Below are positions 1 to 7,371 of a DNA stretch of 26,948 nt, piece after piece. The notes under the pieces were generated by a model that had not been told where the DNA came from, ran no database searches, and saw nothing but the letters and a program-made list of their open reading frames with translations. The position numbers were made by a program, and so were the translations under genes. Source of the stretch: Candidatus Bipolaricaulota bacterium (GTDB lineage: Bacteria; Bipolaricaulota; Bipolaricaulia; RBG-16-55-9); the NCBI GenBank assembly GCA_027021605.1, contig JALUUA010000269.1:1-26948 (forward strand), given 5' to 3'. The stretch's first letter is position 1, and every line of letters begins with the position of its first letter.

Positions 1-1054
1 GCCCGTAGGTGAGGTAGACGGCGGGGAAGCCCGTGAACTCCTGGTTGTGGCGGTACACCGTCAGCAGCTTGTACCCCTCGGTGCTTAAGATGAGGGTGTC
101 GCTGCGCTCCGGGACCCCGAGCCACTCGGCCTGCGCGTCCACGTGGACGGGGGCGTACTCCTTCCAGACCGCGCCGCCTAGATGCGGCATCTGGGGGGCC
201 GTGGCCGTGGCCAAAATCACCAAAGGCATCGTGGGCACGACCTCATAATTGCGTAGGGCATCGAAGACCTTCTCGGCCGGGATGCGCTTCTCGCGCTCCC
301 GATCGTAGTCGAAGACGAACACCCCGTCCTCGAAGCGGGCCGGGGTCCGCCTTCCCTCCGCGTTTACGCCCTCCACGAGGAAGGTGTGCTCCAGGTAGCG
401 ATCCCGGTGGGCGGGGACGGGCATCTCCCAGAAGGGATAGCCGCGCTCATAGAGCTTCTCCAGGACGTCCGCCAAGGGCTTGGTAAGGGCCTTCGAGAAG
501 GCTTGCTCCGGCACCACCTCGAGCCCCAGCAGCCGGAAGAAGTCCCGGCGGATGTTGAGGATACGCTGAGCTACATCCCCCTCGCCGCTGTGCTTCTGGT
601 AAATGGCGTCGATCTCGTCGAAGCGCTTGCGGAACTCCTCGATGTTCTGCTCCGGTGCGCTCTTGATGCGATTCTGGCCGTCCTTGATGACGGCGTTGGG
701 GTCGTAGCGCAGCGCCTCCTGGAGGTGGATGATCCGCTCGGGGTCTAAGATGGGAGGGTTGACGATCACGTACTGCACGCGGTGCCCCTTGGGCGCGTCG
801 TGGCCGGGGTGGAAGTTGTCGTAGGCCACGTTGAGAACTTCTTCGTCGGCCAGCGGCACGCGGTCGGCGATCTTGCGCAGCACGTAGTTCCCGTAGACCT
901 CGTCGATGGGCAGGTTGGGGTTTAGGTGCGAGAAGGTGCAGATGAGCTTGGCGCCCCTATAAACCTCGCGGAGCTCGGGGAACTTAACCGAGCGACGGGC
1001 CTCGCCCTCCCGCAGCAGGCGGACGTTGCGCGCGATGATGGCCTCGATGTCCAC
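1..1054 (-). CDS. Unrecognised protein, 3' end beyond window
   Basis: A minus-strand reading frame stays open from about 1129 to the left edge, giving at least 351 residues from the chosen GTG at 1054. I do not recognise the family. The protein looks soluble and mixed alpha/beta, with no signal peptide or membrane segment. Visible landmarks are an N-terminal IEAIIARNVRLLREGEARR stretch and, further in, FHPGHDAPKGHRVQY and VIVNPP. The GTG has AGGAG six bases upstream. In-frame alternatives are ATG 1120 and GTG 1129, but the extra codons (TGT, CCT, ACA, AGG, TCT) are unlike the GC-ending codons of the rest, so I prefer 1054. The gene is divergent from greA and has its own promoter. That it is a real gene is fairly sure; its function is unknown. 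Confidence 0.75.
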   Translation of the reverse strand, partial: MDIEAIIARNVRLLREGEARRSVKFPELREVYRGAKLICTFSHLNPNLPIDEVYGNYVLRKIADRVPLADEEVLNVAYDNFHPGHDAPKGHRVQYVIVNPPILDPERIIHLQEALRYDPNAVIKDGQNRIKSAPEQNIEEFRKRFDEIDAIYQKHSGEGDVAQRILNIRRDFFRLLGLEVVPEQAFSKALTKPLADVLEKLYERGYPFWEMPVPAHRDRYLEHTFLVEGVNAEGRRTPARFEDGVFVFDYDREREKRIPAEKVFDALRNYEVVPTMPLVILATATAPQMPHLGGAVWKEYAPVHVDAQAEWLGVPERSDTLILSTEGYKLLTVYRHNQEFTGFPAVYLTYG

Positions 1055-1152
1055 CCGTCGCTCCTGCGCGGAGGCCGGAGACGGCCTCGACGGCTGCTTT
1101 GTAGGACAGGGACATCCCATCGGGATCACGCCACCCCCTTTCGTTGGGCCTA

Positions 1153-1181
1153 AGCGTACCCCAGACGGGCCCTTTCGGCAA
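1153..1181 (-). promoter_or_regulatory. Promoter of the left-edge gene
   Basis: On the minus strand TTGCCG (1181-1176) and TACGCT (1158-1153) are separated by 17 bases, a sigma-70-like pair. Transcription would start near 1146, giving a leader of about 90 bases to the GTG at 1054. It lies back to back with the greA promoter. Confidence 0.5.
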
Positions 1182-1201
1182 CCCTAGCGGGGAAAAGGGG
1201 C

Positions 1202-1231
1202 TTGACAACCGGATTTTCCCCGCAGTACAAT
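1202..1231 (+). promoter_or_regulatory. greA promoter, leaderless type
   Basis: A perfect -35 TTGACA (1202-1207) and a near-consensus -10 TACAAT (1226-1231) are spaced by 18 bases. Only nine bases separate the -10 from the ATG at 1241, so the transcript should begin at or just before the start codon. No Shine-Dalgarno sequence fits in that space. Confidence 0.85.
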
Positions 1232-1240
1232 CCGCGGGCC

Positions 1241-1705
1241 ATGAGCGAGCTGACCCTAAGCCCCCAGGAGTACGAGCGGCTGAAGGCCCGCCTCGAGGAG
1301 CTGGAGCGGGCCCGTCGGGACGTGGCCCGGGAGATCGCCGAGGCCGCGGCCCAAAAAGACTTAAGCGAGAACGCGGCGTATCACGCGGCCAAGGAGAAGC
1401 AGGCCTTCCTCGAGGGTGAGATCGCCCAGATCTTGCAGAAGATCCGGACGGCCAAGGTCGTCCGGCCCGAGGAGGGCAAGGTGGGCGTGGGCTCGCACGT
1501 CCGGCTGCAGCACCCGGCCACCCAGCAGACGCTGGACGTGGTCGTCGTCTCCGACATCCACCACGCGCCGGACGGCCGGCTGCCCGTCTCCGCGAACTCC
1601 CCGCTGGGGAAGGCGCTCATGGGCCGCGCACCGGGCGAGACGGTCCGGGCCGAGACCCCCCAGGGTCCCCAAGAGTACGTGATCCTGGAGGTGCGGTCCC
1701 CGTAG
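1241..1705 (+). CDS. greA: Transcription elongation factor GreA
   Basis: GreA inserts its coiled-coil tip into the RNA polymerase secondary channel and stimulates cleavage of backtracked RNA. The protein is 154 residues, the usual length. Residues 1-75 form the charged N-terminal coiled coil with the tip motif DLSENAAYHAAKEKQ. The acidic pair corresponding to E. coli D41/E44 is present as D40 and E43, so cleavage activity should be intact. The C-terminal FKBP-like domain follows, with the typical SPLGKALMGRAPGETV segment. The ATG at 1241 is chosen because it begins the family-typical N-terminus and lies nine bases after a strong -10. An upstream TTG is part of the -35 box. The next gene starts 84 bases downstream and may be co-transcribed. 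Confidence 0.96.
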   Translation: MSELTLSPQEYERLKARLEELERARRDVAREIAEAAAQKDLSENAAYHAAKEKQAFLEGEIAQILQKIRTAKVVRPEEGKVGVGSHVRLQHPATQQTLDVVVVSDIHHAPDGRLPVSANSPLGKALMGRAPGETVRAETPQGPQEYVILEVRSP

Positions 1706-1789
1706 AACAAACCCGGGCCGCGCCGAATGGCCGTAGCCGGACCCCGTCCCTACGCCAAGCAGCAAACGACAAAAGGAGGCTTCCTCGAG

Positions 1790-3133
1790 ATGAGCGATCG
1801 TTCGGAGCGAGACGGACGACCCCGGCGGGTCATCATCCTAGGCGCCGCCGGGCGCGACTTTCACAACTTCAACGTCTTCTTCCGGGATAACCCCCACTAC
1901 GAGGTCGTGGCGTTCACCGCCACCCAGATCCCCGACATCGAGGGGCGCAAGTACCCGCCGGAGCTGGCCGGGGAGCGCTACCCCAAGGGCATCCCCATCG
2001 AGCCGGAGGAGAGGCTCCCCGATCTCGTGCGGGAATACGGGGCCGACGTCTGCGTGTTCGCCTACAGCGACGTCTCCCATCAGCACGTGATGGACCGCGC
2101 GTCCGTGGCGATGGCCGCCGGGGCCTCCTTTATGCTGTTGGGCCCCAAGGACACGATGCTTAAGAGCGAAAAACCCGTGATTTCGATCACGGCGGTGCGC
2201 ACCGGGGCGGGCAAGAGCCAGACGACCCGCCGCGTCACGGACGTCCTCAAGAAGCTGGGCAAGCGCGTTGTGGTGGTGCGGCACCCCATGCCCTACGGCG
2301 ACCTCACGAAACAAATCGTGCAGCGCTTCGCCTCGTTCGAGGACCTCGACAAATACGAGTGCACCATCGAGGAGCGCGAGGAGTACGAACCCCACTTACG
2401 TAGGGGCAACGTCGTCTACGCCGGGGTGGACTATGAAAAAATCCTAAGGGAGGCCGAGGGGGAGGCCGACGTCGTCGTCTGGGACGGCGGGAACAACGAC
2501 TTTCCGTTCTTCAGGCCCAACCTGGCCATCGTCGTCGTAGACCCCCATCGTCCGGGCCACGAGCTGACGTACTACCCCGGAGCCGTTAATTTGCGATTAG
2601 CGGACGTGGTGGTAATCAACAAGGTCGACACCGCCGACCCCAAGAACGTCGCGATCGTCAAGGAGAACGTCCAAAAGCACAACCCGGGGGCGCAGATCAT
2701 CGAGGCAGCCTCCCCCATCACGGTGGAGAACCCGGACGTTATAAAGGGCAAGCGCGTTCTCGTCATCGAAGACGGCCCGACCCTCACGCACGGGGAGATG
2801 GCCTACGGCGCGGGAGCCATTGCGGCCCAGAAGTACGGGGCTAAGGAGCTGATCGACCCGCGGCCCTTCGCCGTGGACTCCATTAAAGAAACCTTCGAGA
2901 AGTACCTGCACCTGGAGACCATCTTACCCGCCATGGGCTACGGGGAGGAGCAGATCCGGGATCTCGCGGAGACCATTCAACGGGCCGATGCGGAGGCGGT
3001 CGTGATCGCCACACCCGTAGACTTGACAAGGCTGATCGAGTTCCGGGTCCCGACGGCCCGGGTCACCTACGAGCTGGAGGAGAAGGGCTCCCCGACGCTG
3101 GAGGACGTGATCCGGGAGAAGCTGGGGCTGTAA
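1790..3133 (+). CDS. COG2403 GTPase, cyclic 2,3-DPG synthetase-like
   Basis: A 447-residue predicted P-loop GTPase similar to the family of archaeal cyclic 2,3-diphosphoglycerate synthetase (COG2403). It has an N-terminal Rossmann-like part (IILGAAGRDFHNFN, residues about 13-26), a P-loop TGAGKS at 138-143, a GGNNDFPFFRPNLAIVVVDP segment where a Walker B/G3 element is expected, and an NKVD base-specificity motif at 277-280. The ATG at 1790 is preceded by AAAAGGAGG at ten bases, which decides the start over an in-frame upstream start at 1727. The archaeal enzyme makes a thermoprotective solute, but the role of the bacterial homologues is not settled, and the sequence alone does not show the reaction. 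Position suggests co-transcription with greA. Confidence 0.82.
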   Translation: MSDRSERDGRPRRVIILGAAGRDFHNFNVFFRDNPHYEVVAFTATQIPDIEGRKYPPELAGERYPKGIPIEPEERLPDLVREYGADVCVFAYSDVSHQHVMDRASVAMAAGASFMLLGPKDTMLKSEKPVISITAVRTGAGKSQTTRRVTDVLKKLGKRVVVVRHPMPYGDLTKQIVQRFASFEDLDKYECTIEEREEYEPHLRRGNVVYAGVDYEKILREAEGEADVVVWDGGNNDFPFFRPNLAIVVVDPHRPGHELTYYPGAVNLRLADVVVINKVDTADPKNVAIVKENVQKHNPGAQIIEAASPITVENPDVIKGKRVLVIEDGPTLTHGEMAYGAGAIAAQKYGAKELIDPRPFAVDSIKETFEKYLHLETILPAMGYGEEQIRDLAETIQRADAEAVVIATPVDLTRLIEFRVPTARVTYELEEKGSPTLEDVIREKLGL

Positions 3134-3149
3134 TCCGCAGCAGTCCCGG

Positions 3150-3353
3150 GTGCGCAACGGGCGGGCCGTAGGAGTGCTGCCGGAGCATCGCCGCCGCGGC
3201 TACGGCAGGCAGGTGGCGGCGGCCTGGGCGCATCACGTCATGAAGCAGGGGCGGGTGGCCTTCTTCAGCCACGTCCACGGCAACATGGCTTCACGGGCTT
3301 TGGCTTCGAGTTTGGGAGTGGTCGAGTACGGCGCGTCCGCGGCGTACTCGTAA
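3150..3353 (+). pseudogene. GNAT acetyltransferase C-terminal remnant
   Basis: This 67-codon frame matches only the C-terminal half of a GCN5-related N-acetyltransferase. The acetyl-CoA-binding motif A is visible as VLPEHRRRGYGRQVAAAWA, followed by the strand/helix region NMASRALASSLGVVEYG near the end. The N-terminal substrate-binding half is absent. Only 16 bases separate the frame from the preceding stop, and neither a Shine-Dalgarno site nor a promoter is seen. I read it as a decayed remnant left when the neighbouring region was rearranged, not as a working gene. It is the left edge of a small disturbed island that continues to ruvB. Confidence 0.7.
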
Positions 3354-3361
3354 TTCCGCGG

Positions 3362-3583
3362 TTACAGCAGCTTAAGAAACTCGTCTACGCTGAGGCTGGC
3401 TTGTCTTAGGATGGCTCTCAAGGTCCCTCGATCTAACTCCTTGTGGTCGGGGACGACGACTTGAGCAAAGGGATCATCCCGCCTTAGGATGATGTGGCTC
3501 CCCTCTTGCCTCTTAAAGTAAAACCCTGCTTTCTTGAGGGCCTGTACGCACTTGCGACCGGAGATCCTGGGCAGCTTGCTCAC
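3362..3583 (-). CDS. hicA: HicA family toxin (mRNA interferase), copy 1
   Basis: A 73-residue HicA/YcfA-type double-stranded-RNA-binding-fold toxin, predicted to cleave mRNA when freed from HicB. The family hallmarks are present: ISGRKCVQALKKAGFYFKRQEGSH with the catalytic-type histidine in GSHIIL, then the PDHKELDRGTLRAILRQA helix typical of the C-terminus. The start is GTG and overlaps the hicB stop by four bases (GTGA), so translation is coupled to the upstream antitoxin. Base composition is visibly lower in GC than in the flanking genes, which fits acquisition by transfer. It looks intact. Confidence 0.9.
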   Translation of the reverse strand: MSKLPRISGRKCVQALKKAGFYFKRQEGSHIILRRDDPFAQVVVPDHKELDRGTLRAILRQASLSVDEFLKLL

Positions 3584-3786
3584 ACGACCACCAATACCGC
3601 CTCAAACCGCTCCTCAGGAATAGGCAATCCGTCTTCGTCCAAGGCGGCGATATACCCGCGGATCGCTTCCTTAATGTTCGCAAGGGCTTCTTCCTTGGTC
3701 TTGCCCTGGCTGATGCACCCGGGGAGACTGGGGCATTCCGCCACCCAGTACCCGTCCTCGCCGGGATAGAGGATGACTTGCCTCAT
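3580..3786 (-). CDS. hicB: HicB family antitoxin, copy 1
   Basis: A 68-residue short HicB (UPF0150-type) antitoxin. The partial RNase H-like fold core is visible: VILYPGEDGYWVAECPSLPG, then CISQGKTKEEALANIKEAI and a short acidic tail. There is no C-terminal ribbon-helix-helix or HTH DNA-binding domain, so autoregulation by this protein is doubtful. The ATG at 3786 is preceded by GAGGTGA at eight bases. Further in-frame starts lie upstream at 3807 and 3837, but they add sequence that the family does not have. It is the first gene of the pair and overlaps hicA by four bases. Confidence 0.88.
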   Translation of the reverse strand: MRQVILYPGEDGYWVAECPSLPGCISQGKTKEEALANIKEAIRGYIAALDEDGLPIPEERFEAVLVVV

Positions 3787-3837
3787 CGTTTCGGTCACCT
3801 CAAGCATAATGGTGCCAATCCCGAAAGCGGAAATCAA

Positions 3838-4098
3838 TCATCTTGATGCAAGCTGAGCCCTCACCACTTCCTCGCAGCGCTTGGGCGCTTCGATGTTCCC
3901 CGGCCAGCGGAGCTTCTCTAGGGCCTCCTCGAACGAACACCACGCCCATCCGTTGTGCTCCCTGGGATTGATCTTCGGCTCCCCCCCAAATCGAGAAACG
4001 CGAGGAACACGTGCTCTGTGATCTCCGTTACATTCGGTCCGTATTGGTGCCGCCACCGCTCCCCCACGAGGAACGGAGTAGGAGGGATCGACTTTCAC
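3838..4098 (-). pseudogene. NUDIX hydrolase C-terminal remnant, frameshifted
   Basis: The end of this frame reads GGEPKINPREHNGWAWCSFEEALEKLRWPGN, a typical C-terminus of a NUDIX dATP-pyrophosphohydrolase-like enzyme. The preceding part of that domain, RWRHQYGPNVTEITEHVFL, is present but in another reading frame. The two parts join at a run of seven G on the minus strand (3981-3987), so a slip in that tract explains the break. The NUDIX box itself (GX5EX7REUXEEXGU) is missing, and a stop blocks the upstream frame. It sits directly after the ruvB stop. I call it a truncated, frameshifted pseudogene. Confidence 0.75.
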
Positions 4099-4103
4099 CC
4101 GCT

Positions 4104-5135
4104 TCAGCCCTCTTCCCCCGCCAGAAGCGAAAGGGGCCGCGTCGGGGCCGGCAGCCCCAGGTGGCGATAGGCCCGCTCCGTGGCCACCCGTCCCTGGGGC
4201 GTCCTCTGCAGAAAGCCCTTCTTGAGCAAGAAGGGCTCGTATACTTCCGAGACCGTGTCCTTCTCCTCGCTGAGGGCTGCCGCCAGCGTCTCGAGCCCCA
4301 CCGGCCCTCCCCCGAACTTCTCGATGATCGTCCTCAAAATCAAGCGATCCAGCTCGTCGAGCCCCTCGGCGTCGATCCCCAGCATCTCCAGCGCCTCGCG
4401 GGCGATCCGCTCGTCGATGATCCCCTCGCCTCGCACCTGGGCGTAGTCCCGAACCCGCTTTAGAAGCCGGTGGGCCACCCGCGGGGTGCCCCGCGCCCGG
4501 CGCGCGATCTCCCGCGCCCCCTCGTCCGTGATCTCCACCCCCAGCACCCGCGCCCCCCGCCGGACGATCTCCTGTAGCTCCGAGTCGCTGTAGAAGTCCA
4601 AATGAAAGATCACCTCAAAGCGATCCCTCAAGGGCGATGTCAGAAGACCCGTCCGGGTGGTGGCCCCGATGAGCGTAAAGCGCGGGACGTCAATGCGTAG
4701 GGTCTGCGCGCTCGGCCCCTCCCCGATCACGATGTCCAGCTTGAAGTCCTCCATCGCGGGGTACAGGAGTTCCTCGACGTTGCGGCGGAGACGATGGATC
4801 TCGTCGATGAAGAGCACGTCCCCCTCGCTCAGGCCCGTGATGATCGCGGCCAGGTCCCCGGGCCGCTCGATCACGGGCCCCGAGGTGAGCTTGATGTTGA
4901 CCCCCAGCTCCGCGGCCACGATGTAGGCGAGAGAGGTCTTCCCCAGGCCGGGGGGGCCGTGCAGCAGGATGTGATCGAGCACCTCGCCGCGGCGGGCGGC
5001 GGCCTCGATGTAGAGCTTCAGTTGCCCCTTGATCCGCTCCTGGCCGACGAACTCGTCGAGTCGGCGGGGGCGCAGCGTCTGGAGCTCGCGGTCCTCCTCG
5101 CGCTCCCGGGCTCGGGTGATCGCTTCGCGTGCCAT
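4104..5135 (-). CDS. ruvB: Holliday junction helicase RuvB
   Basis: RuvB is the hexameric AAA+ motor that drives branch migration of Holliday junctions with RuvA. The protein is 343 residues, normal for the family. Walker A is GPPGLGKT at 60-67, Walker B is LFIDEIHRL, and the sensor 1 and arginine-finger region GATTRTGLLTSPLRDRF follows. The winged-helix domain ends the protein with EVYEPFLLKKGFLQRTPQGR. I take the ATG at 5135 because the -10 TATGAT lies seven bases upstream; the in-frame ATGs at 5147 and 5144 overlap that box. ruvA and ruvC are not adjacent. The NUDIX remnant follows the stop directly. Confidence 0.97.
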   Translation of the reverse strand: MAREAITRAREREEDRELQTLRPRRLDEFVGQERIKGQLKLYIEAAARRGEVLDHILLHGPPGLGKTSLAYIVAAELGVNIKLTSGPVIERPGDLAAIITGLSEGDVLFIDEIHRLRRNVEELLYPAMEDFKLDIVIGEGPSAQTLRIDVPRFTLIGATTRTGLLTSPLRDRFEVIFHLDFYSDSELQEIVRRGARVLGVEITDEGAREIARRARGTPRVAHRLLKRVRDYAQVRGEGIIDERIAREALEMLGIDAEGLDELDRLILRTIIEKFGGGPVGLETLAAALSEEKDTVSEVYEPFLLKKGFLQRTPQGRVATERAYRHLGLPAPTRPLSLLAGEEG

Positions 5136-5142
5136 CCCCGAC

Positions 5143-5172
5143 ATCATACCCCGTCTGTTCGCACAACGGCAA
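5143..5172 (-). promoter_or_regulatory. ruvB promoter, leaderless type
   Basis: On the minus strand TTGCCG (5172-5167), an 18-base spacer and TATGAT (5148-5143) precede the ATG at 5135 by seven bases. The initiation site would fall on or beside the start codon. Confidence 0.7.
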
Positions 5173-5187
5173 GCGATCGAGTATACT
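5158..5187 (+). promoter_or_regulatory. Promoter of the nrnA-like gene, leaderless type
   Basis: A good -10 TATACT (5182-5187) ends eight bases before the ATG at 5196. The -35 TTCGCA (5158-5163) matches four of six consensus bases at an 18-base spacing. It overlaps the oppositely oriented ruvB promoter, so both cannot easily be occupied at once. Confidence 0.65.
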
Positions 5188-5195
5188 CATACGCT

Positions 5196-6245
5196 ATGAC
5201 GAAAGCAGCTACGGTAGGGGGCTTCGAGGAAGTCGTCGCCGTCTTCCACGAGCACGAGCGCTTTGCGGTGACCTCCCACATCGGCCCCGAGGCGGACGCG
5301 ATCGGCGCCCTCCTGGGCGCGGTCCACATCCTCAAGGGGATGGGCAAGCGGGCCTGGCCCGTCCTGCGGGACCCCGTCCCCGACAACCTCCAATTTCTCC
5401 CCGGGGCGGGCGAGATCCGCTCCCCCAACGAGGTGCCCCACGAGCACGTGGAAGTCTGGGTGGTGGTGGACTGCGGCCAGCTCAACCGCGTCGGCGAGAG
5501 CTTCTTGCCGCTGATCGAGGGCCATCCGCTCATCGTCAACATCGACCACCACCAGGACAACCCCCGCTTCGGCCACGTCAACTGGGTGGTGCCCCTCTCG
5601 TCCACGACGATGCTCCTCTACGAGCTGGCCGGGCAGCTCGGCGTCGAGATCTCGCCGGAGCTGGCGACGTGCCTGTACGCGGGGATCGTCGCGGACACGG
5701 ACTCCTTTCGCAACACGAACGTAACGCCCGATACGTTGCGGGTGGCCGCGGATCTGCTTGAGAGGGGCGCGCGGGTGCGGGAGATCAACGTGAACCTCTA
5801 CGAGCGCCGCAGCCTGGCGGAGATCAAGCTCACGGGCCACGCGCTCCTGCGCGCCCGGGTGGAGGACGGGATCATCTGGAGCGCGATCTCTCAGGAGCTG
5901 TTTCGGGAGACGGGCGGGGGCCTCGACGACACGGAGCGCCTGGCGGAGGAGCTGCGGGCCGCCGACGGCGTGCGGGTCGCGGTGCTCTTCAAGGAGCTGC
6001 CCACCGGGAAGATCAAGGTCAGCCTGCGCACCAAGGACACCGACGGCCAAGGGCTCGATGTGAGCCGCATAGCCCGGGTCTTCGGCGGCGGGGGCCACCG
6101 CCAGGCCGCCGGGTGCCTCATCCCTGGGCGCCTGGAGGACGTCGAGGCCGCCGTGTTGGCCGAGGTCCGCCGCGCGCTGGAGCGGGAGAGGGAGCGGGAT
6201 CGCGAACGAGAGCGGGGAGCCTGGCCGCAGCCGCAGAGCCCATGA
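5196..6245 (+). CDS. DHH/DHHA1 phosphoesterase, NrnA-like
   Basis: A 349-residue DHH-DHHA1 phosphoesterase of the bifunctional oligoribonuclease/pAp phosphatase type, predicted to degrade 2-5 nt RNAs and possibly pAp or cyclic dinucleotide products with Mn2+. Visible motifs are SHIGPEADAIGA near residue 27, VVDCG, the DHH triad at 117-119 in NIDHHQDNP, ADTDSF, and GGGGHRQAAG around H301 in the DHHA1 domain. The first motif has Glu and Ala where many members have PDGD, though its second Asp (D34) is kept. The C-terminus carries a short Arg/Glu tail. The ATG at 5196 follows a -10 box by eight bases. It overlaps ribF by four bases (ATGA). Confidence 0.88.
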   Translation: MTKAATVGGFEEVVAVFHEHERFAVTSHIGPEADAIGALLGAVHILKGMGKRAWPVLRDPVPDNLQFLPGAGEIRSPNEVPHEHVEVWVVVDCGQLNRVGESFLPLIEGHPLIVNIDHHQDNPRFGHVNWVVPLSSTTMLLYELAGQLGVEISPELATCLYAGIVADTDSFRNTNVTPDTLRVAADLLERGARVREINVNLYERRSLAEIKLTGHALLRARVEDGIIWSAISQELFRETGGGLDDTERLAEELRAADGVRVAVLFKELPTGKIKVSLRTKDTDGQGLDVSRIARVFGGGGHRQAAGCLIPGRLEDVEAAVLAEVRRALERERERDRERERGAWPQPQSP

Positions 6246-7168
6246 GCCGAACGGTCGTCACCGTCGGGACGTTCGACGGCGTCCACCGAGGCCACCAGGC
6301 CCTTCTGGCGCGGGCGCGGGAGCGGGCCCGCGAGCGGGGAATTGAGAGCCTAGCCCTCACCTTCCGTAAGCCCCCCCAGAACTACCTCGGCAACCTGAAG
6401 CCCCTGCTGATGCCCCCCGAGAAGAAGCTCGAGCTTCTGGGACGGTTTGTGGAGCGGGTCGTGGCGCTCGATTTCCCCAAGGTGCAGCGTTGGAGCCCGC
6501 GGGCGTTCGTCGAGGGCGTGCTCGTGCGGGACCTTGGGGCCGAGGTCGTGGTAGTGGGCGAGAACTTTCGGTTCGGGCGGGACCGCGAGGGGGACACGAC
6601 GACGCTCGAGGAGCTGGGGGAGGAGTTCGGGTTCGGGGTCGAGGTCGTCCCGGCCGTCGTGGTGGACGGCGAGGTGGTGAGCAGCACCGCGGTGCGGGGG
6701 GCGCTGCGGGCCGGGGAGGTGGAGCGGGCGACCCGGCTCTTGGGGCGGCCGCCGCAGCTGTGGGGCCGGGTGGTGCCGGGCAGCGGTCAGGGGAGAAAGC
6801 TCGGCTTTCCCACGGCGAACCTCTCCCTGGACCCGGAGGTGCTGATCCCCGCCGAGGGGATCTACGCTGCCTGGGCCCTCTTTCGGGGCGAAAAGCGCCC
6901 GGGAGCCCTCTACATCGGGCGCCGGCCCACCCTAGGGGAGTACAGCGACCCCTCCGTGTCCGTGGAGGTCCACATTCTGGGCCTTGACGAGGGGGTCTCG
7001 CTCTACGACCTCGAGGTGGAGGTTCAGCTGCTGGCGCGGCTGCGGGAGGATCGGCGCTTCCCGTCGTTGGAGGCCCTGCGGGCCCAGATCGCGCGCGACG
7101 TGGAGCAGACCCGGGAGTTCTTCGCGGAGCGATACGATCTCAACGTGGCGGTGGAAAAGGGCGAATAG
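6242..7168 (+). CDS. ribF: Bifunctional riboflavin kinase / FAD synthetase
   Basis: RibF phosphorylates riboflavin to FMN and adenylates FMN to FAD in the cytoplasm. The 308-residue length is usual. The N-terminal nucleotidyltransferase domain shows VGTFDGVHRGH (HxGH-type, H15-H18) and the SSTAVR motif from S147, which corresponds to the family's ISSTxIR. The C-terminal flavokinase domain shows GRKLGFPTANL with T191 and N193 of the PTAN motif, then GIYAAW and YIGRRPT. The start overlaps the stop of the DHH phosphoesterase gene, so translation is coupled. The same nrnA-ribF neighbourhood is common in bacteria. Confidence 0.95.
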   Translation: MSRTVVTVGTFDGVHRGHQALLARARERARERGIESLALTFRKPPQNYLGNLKPLLMPPEKKLELLGRFVERVVALDFPKVQRWSPRAFVEGVLVRDLGAEVVVVGENFRFGRDREGDTTTLEELGEEFGFGVEVVPAVVVDGEVVSSTAVRGALRAGEVERATRLLGRPPQLWGRVVPGSGQGRKLGFPTANLSLDPEVLIPAEGIYAAWALFRGEKRPGALYIGRRPTLGEYSDPSVSVEVHILGLDEGVSLYDLEVEVQLLARLREDRRFPSLEALRAQIARDVEQTREFFAERYDLNVAVEKGE

Positions 7169-7185
7169 ACTTGGCCATTTACGAG

Positions 7186-7371
7186 CTACGGCGGAGGAAC
7201 CCCCAGCTGCTTACATATGCGTCTCGCCGTATAGTCCGGGATCTCACGATGTCGGGGGATGGAAACCCGCCGTCCCGTGCCCGGGTTCTCCCAGATGGAG
7301 TGGGCCCGCCCTTCGCGCACGAACCGGCAGCCGTGCTTTCTCAAATGCCGGAGCAGCTCGCGACGCTTCAC
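7186..7371 (-). CDS. hicA: HicA family toxin, copy 2
   Basis: A 61-residue HicA-type toxin. The sequence runs MKRRELLRHLRKHGC, then a GRAHSIW segment with the active-type histidine, then NPGTGRRVSIPRHREI and a final helix ending in KQLGVPPP. This is a different subgroup from copy 1 at 3362, so the two are separate acquisitions and not a duplication. The start overlaps the hicB stop by four bases. It runs against ribF, with only 17 bases between their stops. It looks intact. Confidence 0.9.
   Translation of the reverse strand: MKRRELLRHLRKHGCRFVREGRAHSIWENPGTGRRVSIPRHREIPDYTARRICKQLGVPPP

Noticed and set aside
1153..1231. Riboswitch upstream of greA
   Set aside because: The leader is absent or a few bases long, so there is no room for an aptamer.
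4794..5195. Long N-terminal extension of the nrnA-like frame
   Set aside because: It lies inside ruvB on the opposite strand. The family start and the -10 box support ATG 5196.
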